Assembly (NCBI RefSeq): GCF_000374185.1
Contig: NZ_KB910518.1
Span: 2,737,687-2,801,686, forward strand
DNA length: 64,000 nt
Reading direction: 5' to 3'
From: Paenibacillus sp. HW567
Lineage (GTDB): Bacteria > Bacillota > Bacilli > Paenibacillales > Paenibacillaceae
Shown here: in pieces, positions 59,596-64,000 of the stretch
Numbering within the stretch: position 1 is the first letter of the stretch
How the letters are laid out: the number at the start of each line of letters is the position of its first letter
Translations under genes and position numbers: made by a program
The notes under the pieces: generated by a model
Database searches by the model: none
Told to the model about the DNA's origin: nothing
Seen by the model: the letters and a program-made list of their open reading frames with translations, nothing else

Positions 59596-62232
59596 TTATT
59601 TCTCAGTGGCCGGCTTCTCAGTGACTGGTTTCTCAACGACCGGCAGCGGTTCATAGGTCAGGAAATAAGTCTGGTTGCCCAGCTCAATCCGCTCGCCCTG
59701 GAATTCATCATACAACGTAATTTTGTAAGAACCGCCTCCAATCTTCTTGTACAGGCTTCTGACAATCGTTGTGGAGTACGTATTGTTGTCGCCTTCTGTC
59801 AGGTCTGTGCCAAGAGTGAGCGATTTCTCCGTGGACTGGCCGTAAGGATCAGTGATTTTAACGATCAGCTTATGACTCAGTGCTTGCGTATCATAGGTGC
59901 GGTCCTGCATCAGATTGTAATTCAGTACAATGCTTATGGTGTCACTGCCCTCCGTAATTTTGCCGTCCGAGCTAAGCACCGTCAGGATATACGGATACAG
60001 CGAGATTCTCGACAGATCCTTCGCCGGAGTGACCGTCTGCGGAGTAAGCTTCAGCGAGGCAATATTGATATATCCGGTTGCTTCCTGACCAGACTCGCTA
60101 AGCTTGCTGCCGATAATTCCGGGACCTAGATACATAGAGATTTCCGAGGTTGCCACCGATTTCGGAATCTTGGTCCAGAAGGTAATCAATTGCTTGCCTC
60201 CGGGGGCCGCAAGCCCCGTAGTCTGGGCAGGCTGCGCTTCATAGAACTGTCCGTCCGTGGTTTGATAATAGGCCTGCATACGGGCTAGTGCGCTTTGTCT
60301 CTTTTCCTCATTGCTCATCAGCAGCTCCGTATAGATAATTTTGAAGTTCCCGCCGCCCGGATAGACGATGGTCCTGTTCTCCTGAAGCTTGGCGTTTTTA
60401 CCTTTGCCTGAAACCGTGTAGCTGCCTCCGCGTTCAATGGAAGGAATGTCGTTGATTGCACTGTTTGTGGTCAGCGACAGGAACGGCAGCTTCTCCTCGT
60501 TTACTGTAGTGTACATGCTGATGTTCATTGAATCGAAGTTTTCGGCATATGGAATTTTGGTGATGATGGAGATTTCAGCGGTTTTTCCCGGGGCCAGTTC
60601 TTGGGAATCCTTATCCAGCAGCAGGTCTGTGGAAGCGGACAAATCCAGATTTCCCACCTTCAGCGCACCCTTCAGCTCCGGCAGGGAAAGTGTTACAGCC
60701 TGTGTATTGGTCAGGTTTACTTTGGCTACAACGATATCGTCATCCTTCCACGGGTAACGCTGAATCGACTGCAGGCTGTAGGAGAAGGAACCGAAAGGCG
60801 TGGTGGTCCGATACTCCTGCCCTTTCTGGATATCGGCACGAGGCATATACGGAATGGTGAAATAAGCTATCGGGAAAGTAATCTTAGCCGCATCACTTTC
60901 AGTTCCCGCTGTTACCCCTCCGGTTGTCCCGGATGCACCGGCTGCATCAGATGCTCCGGAGCCGCCGGAAGACTGCACCTGGCCTTGGCTGACCGCTTCG
61001 ATCATTTGCAACTGCAGCGTGTTCTGCTCCACCTCAAGCGGGACCTGGGCAGTGAGCGGAATCACCTTCACTTCCAAAGGTCTGAGCGTTATGCCGTTTA
61101 AGGCTTTGGCGTTGACAGGAAAGCTTGTCCCTTTTGCAGATTTGACGGCAAGCTCATATGTGGGAAGAGTGACTGCCTTGTTCCCGGTATTTTTCAGTTC
61201 AAGCTGAAAAGACCAGGCAGCCGATGCCTTATCGGGATACACCGAAGCATTGCTGAGCTTGGTTTCTATAGTATTGCTGTTGATTGTAATTTTCTTAATG
61301 GCTCCGTTAGCCACCACAAGATTTGGAATTGTCACTGCCGGAAGCTTAAACGCTGCACCGGCCAGCTCAAGCTTCAGAGTCTCATCCTTTTGTGTGAATT
61401 GCAGCCTCATGTTGTCGGTTTTCAGGTAGGCTGGAATTTCAGTCAGGTAGTAAATGCTCTTCTTCTCCTCTGGCTGTACCTTATAGCTAGATTGGGAACT
61501 ATTCAGGGCCAGCTCAAAGGATGTCCCGCTGGACGAAACTAAATAAGCGGTGTAGCCGGGATCGGTAAGCACCTTGCTGCCTTTATTGGTCAGGCTTATT
61601 CCCACCTTGGCGTACACCTTGCCGCTATATTTATAGAGCTGAAGAGATTCTGCCGCCGCAGTAACAGGGATATTGTTCATAATCATATTCAGGCTTGTCC
61701 CGGTTGCCACCGTTGTAGAGTAGGCCGCCGGAAGGGCAAAGCTGCCTGCCTGCCTCAAATATCCTTTTGCCTTGGCATCCCAGACGTACATGGACACCTT
61801 GAAGCCCTGAAGCGACTTGGTCTGGCCTACATTGACATAGTAAGTCACTCGCAGGTTTTCTTTGGCTCCGACCTTCTTTTTGAGCACATCGGCAGTTACC
61901 GGATTGGCAGGAATCACGGACCCGCCCGGTGTAACTACCCGCGAGAAATATTGCGTTAAATTTGCGTTTGCGCCGCTTGCATTGGAATAATTCAGCGTAT
62001 ACGCCAGAATGTTGCCGCCAGGCTGTGCCCATATATTCACATTTTCAATTGTTGCCGTAACCCCTGGCGCCATTTGGACAGGTTTTATTGCAGACGCCGC
62101 CGCGGCTGCCGCAGATGCGGTCTTGGAGCTGGCTGCAGCCTTCACGGCTCCAGGTGTTATGCCGCCGGCTAATTGGCCGATAACAATGGTGCTTATGAGC
62201 AGGGCAACATATGTATTTTTATACGTTCTCAT
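59596..62232 (-). CDS. Large secreted beta-rich protein encoded with a MacB-type exporter
   Basis: About 878 residues. Signal peptide at 1-33 (LLISTIVIGQLAGGITPGAV), then an Ala/Ser-rich linker and several beta-sandwich-like repeats; segments such as VNLTNTQAVTLSLPELKG and LELKNTGNKAVTLPTYELAV resemble DUF4352/CARDB-like folds. The C-terminus is repetitive (VEKPVTEKPATEK) without a sortase motif. GGGGGGAAATTG decides the ATG at 62230-62232. I recognise no catalytic site. As first gene of the unit it may be a surface-exposed partner or sensor of the ABC exporter. Function unknown. Confidence 0.7.
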   Translation of the reverse strand: MRTYKNTYVALLISTIVIGQLAGGITPGAVKAAASSKTASAAAAAASAIKPVQMAPGVTATIENVNIWAQPGGNILAYTLNYSNASGANANLTQYFSRVVTPGGSVIPANPVTADVLKKKVGAKENLRVTYYVNVGQTKSLQGFKVSMYVWDAKAKGYLRQAGSFALPAAYSTTVATGTSLNMIMNNIPVTAAAESLQLYKYSGKVYAKVGISLTNKGSKVLTDPGYTAYLVSSSGTSFELALNSSQSSYKVQPEEKKSIYYLTEIPAYLKTDNMRLQFTQKDETLKLELAGAAFKLPAVTIPNLVVANGAIKKITINSNTIETKLSNASVYPDKASAAWSFQLELKNTGNKAVTLPTYELAVKSAKGTSFPVNAKALNGITLRPLEVKVIPLTAQVPLEVEQNTLQLQMIEAVSQGQVQSSGGSGASDAAGASGTTGGVTAGTESDAAKITFPIAYFTIPYMPRADIQKGQEYRTTTPFGSFSYSLQSIQRYPWKDDDIVVAKVNLTNTQAVTLSLPELKGALKVGNLDLSASTDLLLDKDSQELAPGKTAEISIITKIPYAENFDSMNISMYTTVNEEKLPFLSLTTNSAINDIPSIERGGSYTVSGKGKNAKLQENRTIVYPGGGNFKIIYTELLMSNEEKRQSALARMQAYYQTTDGQFYEAQPAQTTGLAAPGGKQLITFWTKIPKSVATSEISMYLGPGIIGSKLSESGQEATGYINIASLKLTPQTVTPAKDLSRISLYPYILTVLSSDGKITEGSDTISIVLNYNLMQDRTYDTQALSHKLIVKITDPYGQSTEKSLTLGTDLTEGDNNTYSTTIVRSLYKKIGGGSYKITLYDEFQGERIELGNQTYFLTYEPLPVVEKPVTEKPATEK

Positions 62233-62263
62233 CAATTTCCCCCCAAGAATTTTAGCTAGAATA

Positions 62264-62327
62264 ATTATAGTGGCAGCGGACGAGGGAAATGTATCCAATT
62301 TGTAACCCTTCCACTCCGGTTGTAACC
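62264..62327 (-). promoter_or_regulatory. Promoter and direct-repeat operator of the exporter operon
   Basis: Minus-strand TATAAT -10 (plus 62264-62269) lies 32 bp from the ATG with no good -35 hexamer. TTGTAACC occurs twice on the plus strand, at 62300-62307 and 62320-62327, starts exactly 20 bp apart, just upstream of the -35 position. This suits an activator such as a response regulator. Confidence 0.5.
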
Positions 62328-62540
62328 TTATTGTTCCATTTATATCAAATACAGCGCAGAATGCCCCGTTTGTGTAATAAACTTCGATAATTCTCTATCC
62401 TGAAATAACGACATCCGGACAGAGGACATCGTTATGTAAGCCTGGAATTGGGCGAAGACAAATTGAGGGCCTTCTATGAAATAGCCTCGTCTGAAGGCCG
62501 CGAACGAGCGGCATGGCTGCTGCATAGAACTCTTGCCTGC
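62328..62540. other. Gap between the exporter promoter and the AraC gene
   Basis: No gene is supported. On the plus strand a 45-codon frame (62409-62546) without a start reads protein-like (LELGEDKLRAFYEIASSEGR); it may be a decayed gene end. No terminator-like stem was found here. Confidence 0.25.
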
Positions 62541-63374
62541 TTATAATCCGAAGGCCCGTCTGTACTGGTTGGGCGGTATGCCTTCCATTTGTTTGAAGAC
62601 TTTAATAAAATAGCTGGATTGCTGAAATCCCGTCTGGGCGGCTACCTGTGCAACAGATAGCTCCGTCGAAACCAGCAGCAGCTTCGCTCTCACCAAGCGG
62701 CAATCGGTTAAGTAACGGTTCGGCGTCTTCCCCATGATCGCCCGGAACAGACGCAGGAAATGATAGCTGCTGTAACCCGCAAGCCTGGCCATTGCCTCCA
62801 GTGTCCAGGGGCGTTCGCATTCCCGGTGGATTATATCCGCCGTGCGGCGGATGGAGTGTCTGATCTCCAGCGGCACCGATCCGTGCAGCGGTTCGGAATT
62901 CTGCAGCAGCGTAGTCAGCAGCTCATAGAGCAGGGCCGACAGCCTCGGCTCGCTGGAGGTTGCATAAGAATCACTGAGCCTGTACATCTCCTCCATGACG
63001 GGGATTAGACCTGCTTCTGGATCAAATGCAAAAAAATAACCGCGCGACTGATCTACCTCCTCCAGCAGAGGAAGGGATATCGACGTCCCGAAATGCATCC
63101 AGCGCACCTCCCAGGGCTGAACAGGGTCAGAGCCATATTGCTGGTAGGCACCTTTCGGGAACAGGAATCCTCTGCCCCGCCCTATTGGAATCCGTTCACC
63201 ATCCTGAAAAACATACCCTTCGCCGCCAAAAACCAGATGCAGATTATAACTGTTCAGAAAACCTTCGCTTCTTCGCTCCGCATGCTGCGGAAAGTCAGTA
63301 TAATGTCCCAAAAATTCCGGGTAACACACATAATGCATGTACGCCGGCGCCGGTAACACCCATTGTTTTTTCAT
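62541..63374 (-). CDS. AraC-family transcriptional regulator
   Basis: About 277 residues. An N-terminal cupin-like sensor (residues 15-130, HLVFGGEGYVFQDGERIPIG) is followed by two helix-turn-helix units: WTLEAMARLAGYSSYHFLRL and LSVAQVAAQTGFQQSSYFIK, ending in the family's GIPPNQYRRAF. The frame extends to 63455, but the ATG at 63372-63374 follows GTGAGGG and starts the fold. Divergent from the GH42 gene across 147 bp, so it probably regulates beta-galactoside use. Confidence 0.9.
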   Translation of the reverse strand: MKKQWVLPAPAYMHYVCYPEFLGHYTDFPQHAERRSEGFLNSYNLHLVFGGEGYVFQDGERIPIGRGRGFLFPKGAYQQYGSDPVQPWEVRWMHFGTSISLPLLEEVDQSRGYFFAFDPEAGLIPVMEEMYRLSDSYATSSEPRLSALLYELLTTLLQNSEPLHGSVPLEIRHSIRRTADIIHRECERPWTLEAMARLAGYSSYHFLRLFRAIMGKTPNRYLTDCRLVRAKLLLVSTELSVAQVAAQTGFQQSSYFIKVFKQMEGIPPNQYRRAFGL

Positions 63375-63521
63375 TCTGCACCCATCCCTCACCCGTATTA
63401 AGCAAGCACGCAATATAATTATATAATAGCAATATTGTGTTATATGAGAACCCATTAGCCTAATACTACAATAGATTCATAGCGTTCATAAAGCATATTT
63501 TTTACACTTGGAGGTTGGAAA

Positions 63522-64000
63522 ATGAAGACTAATGCCAATGCGGAAACGTTCGAGCTTGGTGTCTGCTACTACCCTGAACACTGGCCGGAGCAGCTCTGGG
63601 CTGACGATTTCCGGCGCATGGTTGAAACCGGATTCACGATTGTACGGATGGCGGAATTTGCCTGGTCCATCTTTGAGCCGCAGGAAGGCGTGTTTCAGTT
63701 CGGGCTGTTCGACCGGGCCATAGATCTGGCTCACAGCTATGGATTAAAGGTCATTCTCGGCACGCCGACCGCTACACCTCCGGCCTGGCTGACCGAGCGT
63801 TATCCCGAAGTGCTGAATGTGACTTATGACGGGGTAACTCTGCAGCACGGCTCCCGCCGTCATTATAATTACAGCAGCCCCAAGTACAGGGAGCTTTGCG
63901 CCAGAATAACCACACAGCTAGCACAGCATTATAACACTCACCCGGGCGTGGCCGGCTGGCAGATTGATAATGAGCTGAACTGCGAGATCAATGTGTTCTA
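63522..64000 (+). CDS. Beta-galactosidase, glycoside hydrolase family 42 (3'-truncated by the window edge)
   Basis: The frame opens at ATG 63522, 7 nt after GGAGG, and has no stop before the window ends (159 codons visible). The start (FELGVCYYPEHWPEQLW), RMAEFAWSIFEPQEG, GTPTATPPAWL and VAGWQIDNELN are all GH42 signatures; the Glu of DNEL is the acid/base. No signal peptide, so cytoplasmic hydrolysis of galacto-oligosaccharides. Controlled presumably by the divergent AraC gene. Confidence 0.93.
   Translation, partial: MKTNANAETFELGVCYYPEHWPEQLWADDFRRMVETGFTIVRMAEFAWSIFEPQEGVFQFGLFDRAIDLAHSYGLKVILGTPTATPPAWLTERYPEVLNVTYDGVTLQHGSRRHYNYSSPKYRELCARITTQLAQHYNTHPGVAGWQIDNELNCEINVF

Noticed and set aside
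1..64000. CRISPR arrays, tRNA/rRNA genes, prophage or intact insertion sequences
   Set aside because: No regularly spaced identical repeats, no cloverleaf or rRNA sequence, and no transposase, integrase or phage structural gene was seen by eye.

Overview
The window looks like a chromosomal segment of a Paenibacillus-type member of the Bacillales. This rests on a GC content near one half, GGAGG-type ribosome binding sites with many GTG and TTG starts, a T-box in front of thrS, a YesM/YesN two-component system beside an ATPase-less Lpl-type sugar ABC importer, several AraC and Gfo/Idh/MocA genes, and secreted multidomain glycoside hydrolases. No rRNA, tRNA, CRISPR array, phage or intact insertion sequence was seen. 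Most genes lie on the minus strand. Several coding starts given here are moved inward to the codon that follows a clear ribosome binding site.

Layout. 0-4.2 kb: the end of an aminoglycoside-phosphotransferase-fold gene, then a minus-strand run of phosphodiester glycosidase, LysR regulator and MetE/YxjG-type methyltransferase. 4.3-11.2 kb: a three-gene operon for an SMC-kleisin-KITE complex of the MukBEF/MksBEF/Wadjet superfamily, with no JetD nuclease gene beside it. 11.3-16.2 kb: acetyltransferase, thrS with T-box, HAD phosphatase, a frameshifted membrane-protein remnant in a repeat-rich gap, and msrA. 16.4-21.6 kb: three Gfo/Idh/MocA dehydrogenases and a TIM-barrel isomerase, divergent from an AraC regulator. 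21.7-28.2 kb: uxaC and a GntR regulator separated by a dispersed structured repeat and a perfect 44-bp palindrome, then DinB, a WYL regulator, and a YeiH exporter divergent from its LysR regulator.

28.6-43.2 kb is a mannan/galactomannan-type utilisation locus: GH36 alpha-galactosidase, YesM/YesN kinase and regulator, solute-binding lipoprotein with two permeases, a secreted 1000-residue GH26 mannanase, and an Asp-box (GH74-like) protein without a signal peptide. Three sites with half-sites exactly 20 bp apart lie upstream of the importer, the mannanase and the Asp-box gene; they are good candidates for the YesN operator. A cre-like site overlaps the mannanase -10 region.

43.4-47.4 kb: a two-component system with a MacB/DevC-type ABC exporter. 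47.4-49.0 kb: an NmrA-like oxidoreductase and a MarR regulator that carry the same 18-bp palindrome. 49.2-54.8 kb: metallophosphoesterase, hemerythrin, a 51-residue DUF5808-like protein, a NADAR plus Nudix/NrtR pair, a cation-diffusion exporter and ferritin. 54.9-62.3 kb: a GH3/NagZ-like lipoprotein, then an operon of a large secreted protein, MacB-type ABC exporter and membrane-fusion protein. The window ends with an AraC regulator divergent from a GH42 beta-galactosidase cut by the right edge.

The items most worth a second look are the JetD-less SMC complex, the minus-strand structured repeat family (three copies), the shared operator candidates, and the 44-bp palindrome in front of the GntR gene.
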